A stretch of 64,000 bases of DNA from Saprospiraceae bacterium (GCA_029212405.1 JARGNR010000013.1:26629-90628), one strand, 5' to 3'. Counted from the stretch's first letter, positions 25,859-35,379 are shown. Made by a program: numbers and translations. Notes: generated from the letters alone by a model not told the origin.

Positions 25859-25933
25859 ATGAAAAATAGAAACAACATATTAATCTTGACTTTCGGTGCT
25901 ACTAGCGTATTGCTAGCAAGGGCAGTCTATTAG
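25859..25933 (+). CDS. 24-codon leader peptide of an attenuator
   Basis: Begins MKNRNNILILTFGATS and ends VLLARAVY; 8 of 24 residues are Ile, Leu or Val, and Arg occurs near the end. It starts just behind a promoter-like sequence and stops just before a terminator, so it is probably a regulatory leader peptide rather than a functional small protein. The last codons overlap the antiterminator strand GCAAGGGC. A branched-chain amino acid signal is a guess from composition. Confidence 0.5.
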   Translation: MKNRNNILILTFGATSVLLARAVY

Positions 25934-25990
25934 TATGTTCATAAAATAGATAGTAAAAGCCCTTGCATTCAGTTGTAAGGGCTTTTTTTA
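25902..25990 (+). promoter_or_regulatory. Attenuator: antiterminator/terminator switch
   Basis: Three overlapping pairings: CTAGC (25902-25906) / GCTAG (25912-25916), the pause hairpin; GCAAGGGC (25916-25923) / GCCCTTGC (25959-25966), a perfect 8-bp antiterminator; and AAAAGCCCTT (25955-25964) / AAGGGCTTTT (25977-25986) with a following T tract, the terminator. The middle strand is shared, the classical 1:2, 2:3, 3:4 layout. No amino acid biosynthesis gene follows; the next gene is the ATP-grasp gene 230 bases downstream. Confidence 0.6.
25955..25990 (+). terminator. Rho-independent terminator of the leader
   Basis: Ten-base perfect stem AAAAGCCCTT/AAGGGCTTTT, loop of 12, followed by TTTTTTA. 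Part of the attenuator above. Confidence 0.75.
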
Positions 25991-26220
25991 TGGAGTTATT
26001 TGACCTGATCATCGAATCAACTCTGAATTAAACCAATGAATCATGAAAAACAAGTAAACCTACAAGACGTGCCATAATTAAGTATAGCATTTAGGCGAAT
26101 CAAGATTGTGCAAATAAAATCTGAATGGGTATCCGTTTGGACTAGGATACTATTGCCTTTATGGATCACCCAAAAGAGAAGAATAAACCATTTTTATTTA
26201 TTAATTATTAAATTTTTATC

Positions 26221-27003
26221 ATGAAAAAGAGATTATGTATTATTGGATTGGAACAGGAATTAGCGGCTCAAATTAAAAAGAGCTATTTCGGACCAGTTAT
26301 TTATCATGTTTGTATACCAAAGTTTATTGTCAATAAGGGTATTTTATACATTGAGAAATCAAATGGTGTAGGTTTTTTGCCGGTGGATATAGTACTATTT
26401 CATGGTATTTATGAAAATGATTTGGATTTTATCACTGCCTTAACGATATGGAAGGGCGCTTGCTTTCCGAATCCCTATGCAATGATGAATTGTCGATTGA
26501 AGTTGCCATGTTTGGCACGGGCACTGCGTGTGAGTAAGTACAACAGTATACGAGGCATGGTCAGTCCAGAAACAACGTTTAGGGTGGATCGGGACACGGT
26601 GGCGAAATGGGGCAATTGGCATTGTGGTGAAAACAAACATCGTTTTGATTCGAATTGGACCAGTACGGAAGCTTCTGTTTTAGAACCGTTTTTTGAAGGA
26701 AAAGCAGTACGTATAGTTTCTATCGGAGATCAGCATCTACAAATCAATTTGGACGGTAATGATTGGTTAAAGTCCATTCATCATCCGGATGCAGAGATTA
26801 CGGATATCGATTCTGAATTATTGGAAGATACATTGAACTTGAAGCGCTCTTTTGGAATGGAAATGATTGCCAATGATTACATTATCGGGGTAGACGGACA
26901 AAACCATTTATTGGAGGTAAATCATATTCCGAATGTGACCCGATTTGAACGACTTCAAACTATTTATTTAGAAGAAGTCAAACGCTGGTTGGATGATCAG
27001 TAG
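26221..27003 (+). CDS. ATP-grasp (RimK-like) ligase family protein
   Basis: 260 residues. The C-terminal half shows the ATP-grasp core: LEPFFEGKAVRIVSIGDQHL (about 163-182), with the conserved Glu and Arg, and GMEMIANDYIIGVDGQNHLLEVNHIPNVTRF (about 220-250), where D/E-x-N bind the metal-ATP. The N-terminal part (VDIVLFHGIYENDL, NPYAMMNCRLKLP) is the preATP-grasp region. Members form amide or peptide bonds by acyl-phosphate intermediates on proteins or peptides. No partner peptide gene is recognised nearby. Preceded by the leader attenuator; its own promoter is not seen. Confidence 0.75.
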   Translation: MKKRLCIIGLEQELAAQIKKSYFGPVIYHVCIPKFIVNKGILYIEKSNGVGFLPVDIVLFHGIYENDLDFITALTIWKGACFPNPYAMMNCRLKLPCLARALRVSKYNSIRGMVSPETTFRVDRDTVAKWGNWHCGENKHRFDSNWTSTEASVLEPFFEGKAVRIVSIGDQHLQINLDGNDWLKSIHHPDAEITDIDSELLEDTLNLKRSFGMEMIANDYIIGVDGQNHLLEVNHIPNVTRFERLQTIYLEEVKRWLDDQ

Positions 27004-27092
27004 TGGTGAATTTATTTTATATTGGAACTTAGGTGAATAATGCAAATCATCTGAGTTCCAATTTTAAGTAAAATGAGAACGACCAAACTTAA

Positions 27093-27614
27093 TTATCTCT
27101 CCTTAATAAAATCCACGGCAAAGGGTTCATACGCCTTTTTTACTTTAATACTGCCAGACATTTGTTGACAATTTAAAAGTAAGGTCAAGCTGCCAGTAGT
27201 ATTCCCAGATATGAAGGTGATTTTATTATTTATTACACGAACCTTGCCAGTAATATTATATGCGCTTACGTACCCAATAACCTCAAAAGTATTTCCTTCT
27301 TGGTTGAGAAATCTAAGATAATATAAACCATTTCTTCTTTTAATATATTTGGTATTGTCCAGATTACATTTTAAATCAGCGGTTTCAACTGGAGTAGGGG
27401 TAGAAGTCGGTTTGTTAGTTTCGTTTTTGTTTTCACTTTCAAGCTTTTCGATTTTTTTCTCAAGCAGTTTTACTTTAGTTTTAGTGGCTATTATCTCATG
27501 TTCAAGAGCATTTATTTTTTCAGTGAGTTTGGCATCAGGTGGTGAAGTACAGCTGAAAATTAGCAATGTAACTATTAGTAGTAAAATGGTATTTCCGAGT
27601 TTATCAGGCTTCAT
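27093..27614 (-). CDS. Coiled-coil lipoprotein
   Basis: 173 residues: hydrophobic N-terminus and lipobox LIFSC (about Cys22), a heptad coiled coil (KLTEKINALEHEIIATKTKV KLLEKKIEKLESE, about 29-62), a Pro/Thr linker and a beta-rich C-terminal domain. Likely envelope anchored. No family recognised. Confidence 0.7.
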   Translation of the reverse strand: MKPDKLGNTILLLIVTLLIFSCTSPPDAKLTEKINALEHEIIATKTKVKLLEKKIEKLESENKNETNKPTSTPTPVETADLKCNLDNTKYIKRRNGLYYLRFLNQEGNTFEVIGYVSAYNITGKVRVINNKITFISGNTTGSLTLLLNCQQMSGSIKVKKAYEPFAVDFIKER

Positions 27615-27659
27615 TATTATATATTTGGCATTAATAGATGAGTGTGTTTTAAAACAATA

Positions 27660-27998
27660 TTAGAAAAATAAATTCCAGGCATTTTCAGCAAATTCAGCCT
27701 TGAAACCATAACCCGCAATAAGGAAAAAACCAATTATTCCAATTGAAGCAATTGCGTAATAAAAAATAGATTTGTTCCAATCTTTAAATGATAGATATAA
27801 AATTGCCAAGTAGGCCAAACAAAAAATAATAGAAAAGGTCCACATTTGTCCACCATCCAAGTCTAAATTTAGACTAGAATGTAATGCATACATAGAGAGC
27901 ATTCCTGGTGAAAATGCAAATATTATTGCGATAAAAAATAAGATTATAACGAAGAGTCCAGCAATACTATCTCCGTTTTGGTTGTTTGAATTGGGCAT
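27660..27998 (-). CDS. Small membrane protein
   Basis: 112 residues with three hydrophobic segments (IAGLFVIILFFIAIIFAFSPG, MWTFSIIFCLAYLAILYLSF, IFYYAIASIGIIGFFLIAGYG). Lies 45 bases upstream of the coiled-coil lipoprotein on the same strand and could share its transcript. No family recognised. Confidence 0.65.
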   Translation of the reverse strand: MPNSNNQNGDSIAGLFVIILFFIAIIFAFSPGMLSMYALHSSLNLDLDGGQMWTFSIIFCLAYLAILYLSFKDWNKSIFYYAIASIGIIGFFLIAGYGFKAEFAENAWNLFF

Positions 27999-28008
27999 GT
28001 TGAATAGT

Positions 28009-28474
28009 TTAAATAAATAAGAGTAGAACTAGATTGAAAGGTATCTGAACACTTCATCAATCATAATGAGAAGTTTTGTTCAAATGATTTATTAAATCCT
28101 AACAATTTTCCTGTCTAAAATAACCAATTTAGAGCTAACTTAAATGCTATTGGTACATCTGATTTATAGATGAGGCTATATTCTTTTTAAACCCTAATTA
28201 TTTCTTTCTAAAGCAACTCTTACAATTGAGGATGTACGATTTTGATAGTTACATAGGACAGTGTCTTTCATGTGGATTTGTAATAAGTGAGCTATTCTTA
28301 GATATGAAAAAGGAGTCAAAACAATCCAATTTAAGTAAGAAGTCTTCCTTATTTTTTGAAATACTCTACAGCTTCCAACACAAACCAATCCAGTCCGATA
28401 ATCACAGCAAAGATTATCATCCAATACCATAATAGAATGGCGGAGTATGACCTCAGTAGTATAATAAACTGATC
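28009..28474. other. Gap with no convincing gene
   Basis: AT-rich spacer. A 104-codon minus frame overlaps the methyltransferase stop region but lacks any coding signature. I see no structured element here. Confidence 0.5.
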
Positions 28475-29227
28475 CTATAATTTTCTTCCTTTTATTCCCG
28501 TGGCACATCCAAAAAAGTAGTTGACATATTCAACCTGAAATCCCTGATTTTCAAATATGTGTTTTACTTGTTTAGAGTTTTGGTAGATTTCAGTATAAAC
28601 ACCCAACATCTTGTAGGTTTCTGGATTGCCCAGAAATAACTTTCCCAACAATGGAATACTCTTTTTTAAGTACAACATATAAAGTGTTTTCAAAAGTGTA
28701 TTTGAAGGAACTGAAACATCGATCAATGAAAATCTTCCATTGGGTTTCAAAATGCGTTCTATCTCTTTTGCCAGAGCTTTCAATTGATCTTCATTAAAAG
28801 TTTTCAATCCAAATCCTGAGCACACCCCATCTGCACAATGGTCAGGAATACTATTTTTAAAAACATTCTCTTTTAGTATTTCAATACCTTGATCAGGGTA
28901 GGCCGTCTTCTTATGATGTGCTCTTTTGATCATCTCACCAGAAAAATCCAGGGCGATGAGTTGTTCAATTGATCTTTCTTCTTTTAGAATGTATCTCCAG
29001 CATTCCCCCATTCCTGTCATAAGATCAACAATAGTTTCTCCTTGTTGTATAGATAGCGCTTCTACACATTGACGACGCCACCGTTCACTGAAGCCGAAAG
29101 AAGTAATGTAATTCATCTTCGAATAGGAGGCACTCATTTTATCAAACAAGTCTTTGACAAACTGAGATTCGTAAATATGATTCTGTTTATTTTCCTTGTT
29201 GTTGTCTCTATAAATATTCCTTTGCAT
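28475..29227 (-). CDS. Class I SAM-dependent methyltransferase (UbiE-like)
   Basis: 250 residues. Motif I is VDLMTGMGECW (about 69-79), motif with acidic end of strand 2 LDFSGEMI (about 94-101), and the fold continues with the VCSGFGLKTF post-motif II and the GRFSLIDVSVP strand 5. The ending GCATGIKGRKL is UbiE-like. Cytoplasmic. Overlaps the end of the metallophosphoesterase gene by 20 bases, so translation is coupled; the pair may act on a lipid or phosphorylated metabolite, but the methyl acceptor is not known. Confidence 0.85.
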   Translation of the reverse strand: MQRNIYRDNNKENKQNHIYESQFVKDLFDKMSASYSKMNYITSFGFSERWRRQCVEALSIQQGETIVDLMTGMGECWRYILKEERSIEQLIALDFSGEMIKRAHHKKTAYPDQGIEILKENVFKNSIPDHCADGVCSGFGLKTFNEDQLKALAKEIERILKPNGRFSLIDVSVPSNTLLKTLYMLYLKKSIPLLGKLFLGNPETYKMLGVYTEIYQNSKQVKHIFENQGFQVEYVNYFFGCATGIKGRKL

Positions 29228-30728
29228 TCGTTATTTCTGTAAGCTTAGGTGATTCGGGTGCTTTATTTTTTTCCACCCAAACTGGAAATTGATAATAGGT
29301 TACTTCAGGAGCTAGAGAATTAGAGAAATCAATTAGTGCACATGCGTGATTGTACCATTCATGACTTTGAAACAACCAATCTACGGTTGTGGTATCCACT
29401 TTGATAATTGGAGATTGGTAACTGACACTTTTATCTGGATTATTCACTTCATATGGACCTTCACCCAAAAATTCTTCGAATCCACTATTGCCAACAAGAC
29501 GTCCTTTAGATAGTCCATGTACTCCATCAGTAAATATGCCCAGCGAATGTTCATGTCCCCAAAACCAAGCGGCTATGTCTTCGAAAAATGGACAAAATAG
29601 GTCATGCAGATGGTCATTCAAATAGGGACTTCCGCCAAATTTTTTAGCATTAATCAATGCATTGACAGAAAACAATTGGTGATGAGAAAGTAATATTGTT
29701 TTTCCATCAAAATGTTCCAACTTATTTCTATGCCACTCTTTTTCGGATTCTTGAAGATCGGGACCAATTGTAGGCATTGGGGTGGGGAGCGAATTAAATC
29801 CTGTATCCATTCCCAAGAATTGCCATTTATCATCCGCTGTTCTTAAACAAAAATAACTTGCTTCTTGATACGTAGACTCGGGTTGACCAGATTGGTTATT
29901 GACATCTAATACATGCTTATAAAATCCTTGTCCACCTGACATGTATTCATGATTTCCAGGAATGGAGAAAAGAGGAACACTCTTACCTACTTTATTGAAC
30001 ACATCTAGAAATACATCCAATATCTCAGTTTTGCATTCATGTTCCGTTCCAGAATAATAGACATCTCCTACATGGATAATACAGTCTGGTTGCAATGTGG
30101 TCATAATATGTTCCAAAAATGCTATTGCATCAGGCAAGCCTGTGCCATAATCCCCTAAAATAACCACTTTGGCATCTGGGGATAATTTATAATCAATGAC
30201 GCCATACGCTTCATTGCCTTTTCCCGCAATTTTCCAATCCTTGTATTGCTGATGTTTTGTACTGCCTCGAAATCCATGATTGATATAATAGTTAATAATG
30301 GCAACCAACCAAAATTCATAGGTATAATCGCTTACTGGAAATCCAATGATGGATAATGGAGTTCTCTTTTTAAGTTCATCTAAACGTACCTCTATGGCAT
30401 CAAAAATCTTATCCTTCAACAATGAATTGGCGTGATTGAAAAATAGTTTTGACAGAAATGCTTGAATCTTGGGATCCATGTCAATGTCTGTAGGTTTTAT
30501 TTTGTCCAGTATTTTTGAATCAAAAGCCTTCACATCCTTTTTTTCATTATGCGCATGGATATGCAGGTTTGCGCCCAACTTCATAGGATGAAATTTTACC
30601 TTGTCACCATTATAGTTGAGGGTTTTACCATCATGCTCGGGCAAATTGTAAATGGTCTTTTGTACCGCTGATTGCCAAAGGGAATGAGGTATGCTGCTAG
30701 TTCGGATGAATGGTTTGAGAGGGGTCAT
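29208..30728 (-). CDS. Calcineurin-like metallophosphoesterase
   Basis: 506 residues with the five calcineurin motifs: VVILGDYGTG (D-x-x), DCIIHVGDVYYSG (GD-x-x-Y), LFSIPGNHEYMSG (GNHE), ILLSHHQLFS (H) and WFWGHEHSLG (GHxH). The first about 130 residues are extra. No signal peptide, so cytoplasmic, unless exported in another way. Hydrolyses phosphomonoesters or diesters; substrate not predictable. Coupled with the downstream methyltransferase by overlap. Confidence 0.85.
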   Translation of the reverse strand: MTPLKPFIRTSSIPHSLWQSAVQKTIYNLPEHDGKTLNYNGDKVKFHPMKLGANLHIHAHNEKKDVKAFDSKILDKIKPTDIDMDPKIQAFLSKLFFNHANSLLKDKIFDAIEVRLDELKKRTPLSIIGFPVSDYTYEFWLVAIINYYINHGFRGSTKHQQYKDWKIAGKGNEAYGVIDYKLSPDAKVVILGDYGTGLPDAIAFLEHIMTTLQPDCIIHVGDVYYSGTEHECKTEILDVFLDVFNKVGKSVPLFSIPGNHEYMSGGQGFYKHVLDVNNQSGQPESTYQEASYFCLRTADDKWQFLGMDTGFNSLPTPMPTIGPDLQESEKEWHRNKLEHFDGKTILLSHHQLFSVNALINAKKFGGSPYLNDHLHDLFCPFFEDIAAWFWGHEHSLGIFTDGVHGLSKGRLVGNSGFEEFLGEGPYEVNNPDKSVSYQSPIIKVDTTTVDWLFQSHEWYNHACALIDFSNSLAPEVTYYQFPVWVEKNKAPESPKLTEITNAKEYL

Positions 30729-31017
30729 AGTGGTTTTTTAATGGTTTGGTAAATGAATTGAAGTTTGTTTAAATGTATTTTTTTAGTGTTGTGTATTAGA
30801 GGATTTTCTTTCATTCCAACGCTTATTTTTAGATATTATCGTTAAAAAAAAGATTCCTCAATTATAGGAGTAAAATATAAAGATATAAATAACACCCAAA
30901 ACATATGCATGCAAGTAAGTAAGAGGAAGGGAGTACAGGCCATAGTAAGAGCTATAAATCCCCTAATCCTTCAGAAAATTCAGTACCAATTTCAATTCTC
31001 ATAATCAATTTTGGAAA

Positions 31018-32952
31018 TCAACCGCTTTTCTTAGCACCCCACCACTCATACTTTCCATGCGTTGGTTGAGCAGCTTTTACTAGTCTTAATTCTGCTTCGG
31101 TCATAGGCCTCCCTGCATCAAATTTGAATAGTTGATTGGTACTTTCATACCCTCCTGCTCCATTGTATAGCCCATGCAAAGGTGGTTCACCAATTAAAAG
31201 TCGATCCATAGATCCGGTCCCAACTGTTAGCGCGTTGGGATCTCCAGTCTGATCAAAATAGATCCAATAGTTGTTTTCAAATCCAGAAAGTAATTTGTAG
31301 CTGGTATCTTTTCCACCTGGTTGTTCCTTTTTTGCATAAAATTGATCGCCAAATATATTTTTTGTCCAAACTAAAGAAGGATTGGATTTTACTGCAAAGG
31401 AACAAGTACCATCCGAATTAAAGATCAAACAAAACATCTTGTAGTCCTCAGGTACAATTCTATCATCGGTACATCTGAGTTGTGCGTTTTCATGAAGATC
31501 TGCAAAAATAAATTCCTTGTTCGTGACTTCTGTAATGATATACCATCGATTATCTGTCAGTTCTAATGGTTGATTGGAGCAATGCAACAATGCCATCATT
31601 GTTCTTACAACCCAATTTGGAGCTTTTTGAATGGTATTCTGGAGGAAAAAGGTGACTAAAGGTTCTTTCAGTGGCGCTTTCCCTAAACTAGATAAAAGGG
31701 GCTGGGAATATGCCGCAATTAAATGAAATACAATACCAATTGAGGTGTGCGCATTATCTTTCCAATAATCAATATCTTTTGCTGTAATTGTAGCAGCTGC
31801 TAGTGCTTTTCCAGATCTAGATTCTTTCCAATTGTCTTTTGGCTCATCTACTAAACCTTCAAAATAGCCATGAAAATTAACTCCCCAAGACATAGCTGGC
31901 CAGACATCAACAGCGGTATAGTTATCTGCATGCATGGGTTGAGTGAGATCGGTTAGAAAGTGCAAACTGAGTCCCAAATTATACCCAAAGGCACGTAAAT
32001 CTTCTTTTGTTCGTTGAGTACCCATTCTGACAATTCTTCTGCCGTAATGCACAGCCAGATTAAAATATCGTTGCCCTTCAGTCATGGCATTGACATTTTC
32101 CAATAGATGTTCTGGGATAGGATTTGATTCACGCACTTTTAAACGTTGCCGAATGACAGCGATCACTAGATTCCAAGTCTTCTCCAGATAGTTCTTTTTG
32201 CTAATTGGGTTATAAAAATGAGTTCTATACGAGGGGGGAACCAAGGGTGCCCAGCGATCTGTATATTTTTCATCATAATCTGCATCGTGAATGCCTTGAA
32301 AAACCATACCTGCATTAAAAGGATATTTTTTGGATTGTGGAATATCTCTCCAAATTTTTAAAAACTGCCTTACTTCTTCTCGGCCATTTTGATTCGCAGT
32401 CAATAAGGCGATCGATTTATGTAAGATCCCCTCATGAGATCGATCATCCCAATATACATCCTTAGTGTGTTTTACCTTATCCTCTTGGATGCCAGGACCA
32501 CAGCACCCATGATGATGGTGGGGTTGAGTGGATTTATGCACAGGAATCTCTACCATCTCAAAAATTTCGGAGGGTCCTATTTCATTTGAATCAAACGAGA
32601 TATACCCATTGGGACTTTCTTTTAAATAATGGTTTCCATCGGGAACCTGTAATGCTATTTTACGCGCATCTGCTTGTTTCAGGAATTTAAATTCTTGATG
32701 GTCTCCTTTTTCCTCAATGGCATAAATGAGCTTCGTTCCATCATCTACCGCTGTTAGATAATATTCAGATCCAGCATCTTGAAGAATCCAGTTGCCTGAT
32801 GTCAATTCTCGAAACTTCAGCACAACTGGATTTGGGGAAGTCTTGATTTTAAATTTAAGTGGTCTTGTAGAGGTAGTTCCGTGTTCGCCATCGGTCGTTA
32901 ATTCGAAACTCAAGTAATTTCCAGAAGAAGCTTTTAATGCAATGAAATTCAT
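31018..32952 (-). CDS. PLC/S1-P1-like zinc-dependent hydrolase with lectin-like domain
   Basis: 644 residues. Residues 1-120 look like a beta-trefoil/fascin-like domain (GNYLSFELTTDGEHG, SEYYLTAVDDGTKLIYAI, NHYLKESPNGYISFD). A His-rich linker HHHHGCCGPGIQ follows. The core (about 155-480) shows the all-helical zinc-enzyme pattern GLSLHFLTDLTQPMHADNYT with HxxxD...H metal ligands, and the first-residue-type YWDDRSHEGILHKSIALLT, as in phospholipase C/S1-P1 nucleases. A C-terminal lectin-like part ends at about 644. No signal peptide. Function inferred: phospholipid or nucleic-acid phosphodiester hydrolysis. Confidence 0.7.
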   Translation of the reverse strand: MNFIALKASSGNYLSFELTTDGEHGTTSTRPLKFKIKTSPNPVVLKFRELTSGNWILQDAGSEYYLTAVDDGTKLIYAIEEKGDHQEFKFLKQADARKIALQVPDGNHYLKESPNGYISFDSNEIGPSEIFEMVEIPVHKSTQPHHHHGCCGPGIQEDKVKHTKDVYWDDRSHEGILHKSIALLTANQNGREEVRQFLKIWRDIPQSKKYPFNAGMVFQGIHDADYDEKYTDRWAPLVPPSYRTHFYNPISKKNYLEKTWNLVIAVIRQRLKVRESNPIPEHLLENVNAMTEGQRYFNLAVHYGRRIVRMGTQRTKEDLRAFGYNLGLSLHFLTDLTQPMHADNYTAVDVWPAMSWGVNFHGYFEGLVDEPKDNWKESRSGKALAAATITAKDIDYWKDNAHTSIGIVFHLIAAYSQPLLSSLGKAPLKEPLVTFFLQNTIQKAPNWVVRTMMALLHCSNQPLELTDNRWYIITEVTNKEFIFADLHENAQLRCTDDRIVPEDYKMFCLIFNSDGTCSFAVKSNPSLVWTKNIFGDQFYAKKEQPGGKDTSYKLLSGFENNYWIYFDQTGDPNALTVGTGSMDRLLIGEPPLHGLYNGAGGYESTNQLFKFDAGRPMTEAELRLVKAAQPTHGKYEWWGAKKSG

Positions 32953-33309
32953 AGGTTGGGTTTTAGAGGGTTAATAGATGAATAATGTTCATAAAATACA
33001 AAAATGGATTCGAATCCTTTTTAATCTATACTATGAGTGATCTTAAAAAAATGGAAATTGGGACAATACTTAACCGTCATAAGTTACGATAAAATAAAAC
33101 ACCCCGCAGCTTTAATTTGAAATTAATCCGGCTTGGGTTTATATCCCTTTTTTGGTACAAATGACTGATGACCTTTCTTGGATTAAACCATAGAAATACT
33201 ACTTTTTGTAGGGTAATAAAACAACTAGATTGATATCCCGTTGTGGTGACATCAATTCCTATAGTTTATGTGTGGTTGATGACCTTAAATGTTTGACTTG
33301 GGCTACATT
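32953..33309. other. 357-base gap, no gene seen
   Basis: AT-rich; no conserved frame, hairpin or promoter box stronger than chance was found. Confidence 0.5.
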
Positions 33310-33726
33310 CTATTTTCTCTCCATTGTTTTCAGCCGATGTTTGACATAATGTATAAACGGCTGAAGTTCTTGTCTGTAGGTATACCTTTTCTGAACTTGG
33401 CCTTGTTCAATCCAACATGATTCAGCATATCCCCAACTGAATTTGTCAAACAAATGCACTTGGATTTTAGGCGATACATAATCACTGTCAATAAAATAAT
33501 GTACAATATCATTGACGTGCATTTCTACCGACAACTCTCCAATAAGGTTGAAGGCTACTGAGTACGAATACCCACTCCAAAAGGCAAAACCCGTGACCAA
33601 ACCTTTGCTTAGTTCTGTGAAATTAATGCGCGTATCCACTTGAATAAATTCAAATTGAATTCCTTTTTCTTCCAAGGATTTACCTATTCCTTTAAAGAAT
33701 GCTTGTCTGTTGGCTGATTTACTCAA
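33310..33726 (-). CDS. Hypothetical protein
   Basis: 138 residues, soluble. Segments RINFTELSKGLVTGFAFWSG and YSVAFNLIGELSVEMHVND alternate strands and helices. No motif known. The frame ends with the stop at 33310; starts at 33726 (ATG). Confidence 0.65.
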   Translation of the reverse strand: MSKSANRQAFFKGIGKSLEEKGIQFEFIQVDTRINFTELSKGLVTGFAFWSGYSYSVAFNLIGELSVEMHVNDIVHYFIDSDYVSPKIQVHLFDKFSWGYAESCWIEQGQVQKRYTYRQELQPFIHYVKHRLKTMERK

Positions 33727-33848
33727 ATCGGATGTCTAGTGATTTAGAATTGGTGTATTGTATAGGAATAACGAATCAAATTCGGAATTGTAGGAGCAAT
33801 TGACTATTCAAATATCTTGTCTTAGGATGTTATAGTAAACAGTAAAAA

Positions 33849-34439
33849 TTATTTGTTTTCCAACTCAACGATTACCTCATTTTTGCGATTAATGATTTCA
33901 TACGGTGGATTATACCCAAGAAAGTAAAATCGATTGGTATAGGTAATTCCTTGTTCGTCCAGCGCTTCCGAAAGTTTTTTTCTGTATTGTGCTATCTTTT
34001 CATCATTGGCCCACCCTCCAAATGATATCGCTGCTACGGTCTTAACTGGCATTTCTCGAAATTCTATATCGGAAGTATTGGGAGTAGGTAGGGACGCCTT
34101 GTCGTACTTTTTAGGGACCATAAACATCATGGTCATAGAATCCCCTAAAGACATGGCGACAGGTGAAGTCATGGCAATTTTTTCATTTCGATCATTTCCA
34201 CCAAAAATATATCCAGCCAAAACCGAAAACCCTTTACTGGAGGAATCTTTGTAGTTGGAAGAATTGAGTTTTACAGAAGTAAATAAACTAGCTTCGTACG
34301 TACGAATTTGAAATGCATCATAGGATTTCACAACTTCATAAGGATAGGTTTCAATATTTTTTTGACTTCTCATAGCAAAGAGTTGTACGATTATAAAAAT
34401 CGATAGAAGTACGACAATGACAATAATCAGAATTTTCAT
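33849..34439 (-). CDS. SOUL heme-binding family protein
   Basis: 196 residues with an N-terminal membrane or signal segment (ILIIVIVVLLSIFIIVQLF) followed by the SOUL domain: ETYPYEVVKSYDAFQIRTYE (about 32-51), GGNDRNEKIAMTSPVAMSLG, MMFMVPKKYDKASLPTPN and KVAAISFGGW-type strands up to YNPPYEIINRKNEVIVEL. SOUL proteins bind heme or lipids; the heme ligand is not conserved enough to see. Anchored in the inner membrane or exported. Confidence 0.88.
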   Translation of the reverse strand: MKILIIVIVVLLSIFIIVQLFAMRSQKNIETYPYEVVKSYDAFQIRTYEASLFTSVKLNSSNYKDSSSKGFSVLAGYIFGGNDRNEKIAMTSPVAMSLGDSMTMMFMVPKKYDKASLPTPNTSDIEFREMPVKTVAAISFGGWANDEKIAQYRKKLSEALDEQGITYTNRFYFLGYNPPYEIINRKNEVIVELENK

Positions 34440-34578
34440 AAATCAATAGATGGTTCTTGGGTAATGAACATGATCAATTCTGCTATAGTTGCTTAATCTA
34501 GATATTTTTTGATTTGAAGAGTGCTCAATTATGAAAGATGGTAGGGGATGAAGCTTCTTTTGTGTAACCACCACGACG

Positions 34579-35358
34579 TTACTTTTCCCCGTATTGAGCC
34601 ATATACATTTCTATTTGAGTGTCTAGATTACGTATATCTTTTTTAGATAAAATAAAGGCATCTAGATTCGGGTCTCCCATTTCTTGTTTTCGATATTCAG
34701 GAAGATCTTTTTTGAATAACAAATAGACTATGGTATCAACAATTCTTTCTTTTATCCCATGAGGTAAGTTGTATTTTTGTACAATGGATTCTTCGATGCC
34801 CATATGCACAATTTCATGAATTATAGTATTCACTGGGTTGTCATAGTTTTTAAACTCTCCATTTTGATTGGTGAAAAGAGTAATGATCCCTTGGTCAGCA
34901 TCATAACTTCCACCTGTGCCATAGAATGTAAATAAGATAGTAAAGGCATCAAATTTTTTGAAGTCCCACTTGCAATGTTGCGTAAAATCGTAGAGTTGTT
35001 CTATATAGTTATGAATGGAGAGCTGTTGTTCTCTCACATTATTAAATCCATTTCTATAGTCTTTTTTTGTGTAAAATGTTGTCTCCAATAAAGTATAGAT
35101 CGCTCCAAAGTCATCATTCCCAAATTTATTATTTTTTGATTTTGAGATTAATGATTGAATTGAGGGATGATTGGGCAACTTTATAGAATATCCTTGCTTT
35201 TCAAGAAATTCAATATCATTAATTGTTCTCCAAATAGATGTTGCCTCCTGCTGGATAGATGGTTTTTTGATGCGAATGCTACTCATCTTTTTTTGAGCAG
35301 AACATGGAGCTTGACTCAAAAGCCCAAAGATTAATAGAATATAGTGTATGAATTTCAT
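34579..35358 (-). CDS. Secreted zinc-metalloprotease-like protein
   Basis: 259 residues, N-terminal signal (MKFIHYILLIFGLLSQAPCSA). VNTIIHEIVHMGIEESIV (175-192) contains the zinc motif HExxH (H181, E182, H185) with a possible third ligand in the following EE. The rest is not assignable to a peptidase family I know. Likely an exported enzyme; activity not proven by the motif alone. Confidence 0.65.
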   Translation of the reverse strand: MKFIHYILLIFGLLSQAPCSAQKKMSSIRIKKPSIQQEATSIWRTINDIEFLEKQGYSIKLPNHPSIQSLISKSKNNKFGNDDFGAIYTLLETTFYTKKDYRNGFNNVREQQLSIHNYIEQLYDFTQHCKWDFKKFDAFTILFTFYGTGGSYDADQGIITLFTNQNGEFKNYDNPVNTIIHEIVHMGIEESIVQKYNLPHGIKERIVDTIVYLLFKKDLPEYRKQEMGDPNLDAFILSKKDIRNLDTQIEMYMAQYGEK

Positions 35359-35379
35359 TTCCTATTCTATGGCCTCAAA

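Noticed and set aside
28194..28508. 104-codon minus-strand frame after the methyltransferase
   Set aside because: Out of frame overlap with the methyltransferase end, Cys/Arg/Val-rich random composition, no start context and no family resemblance.
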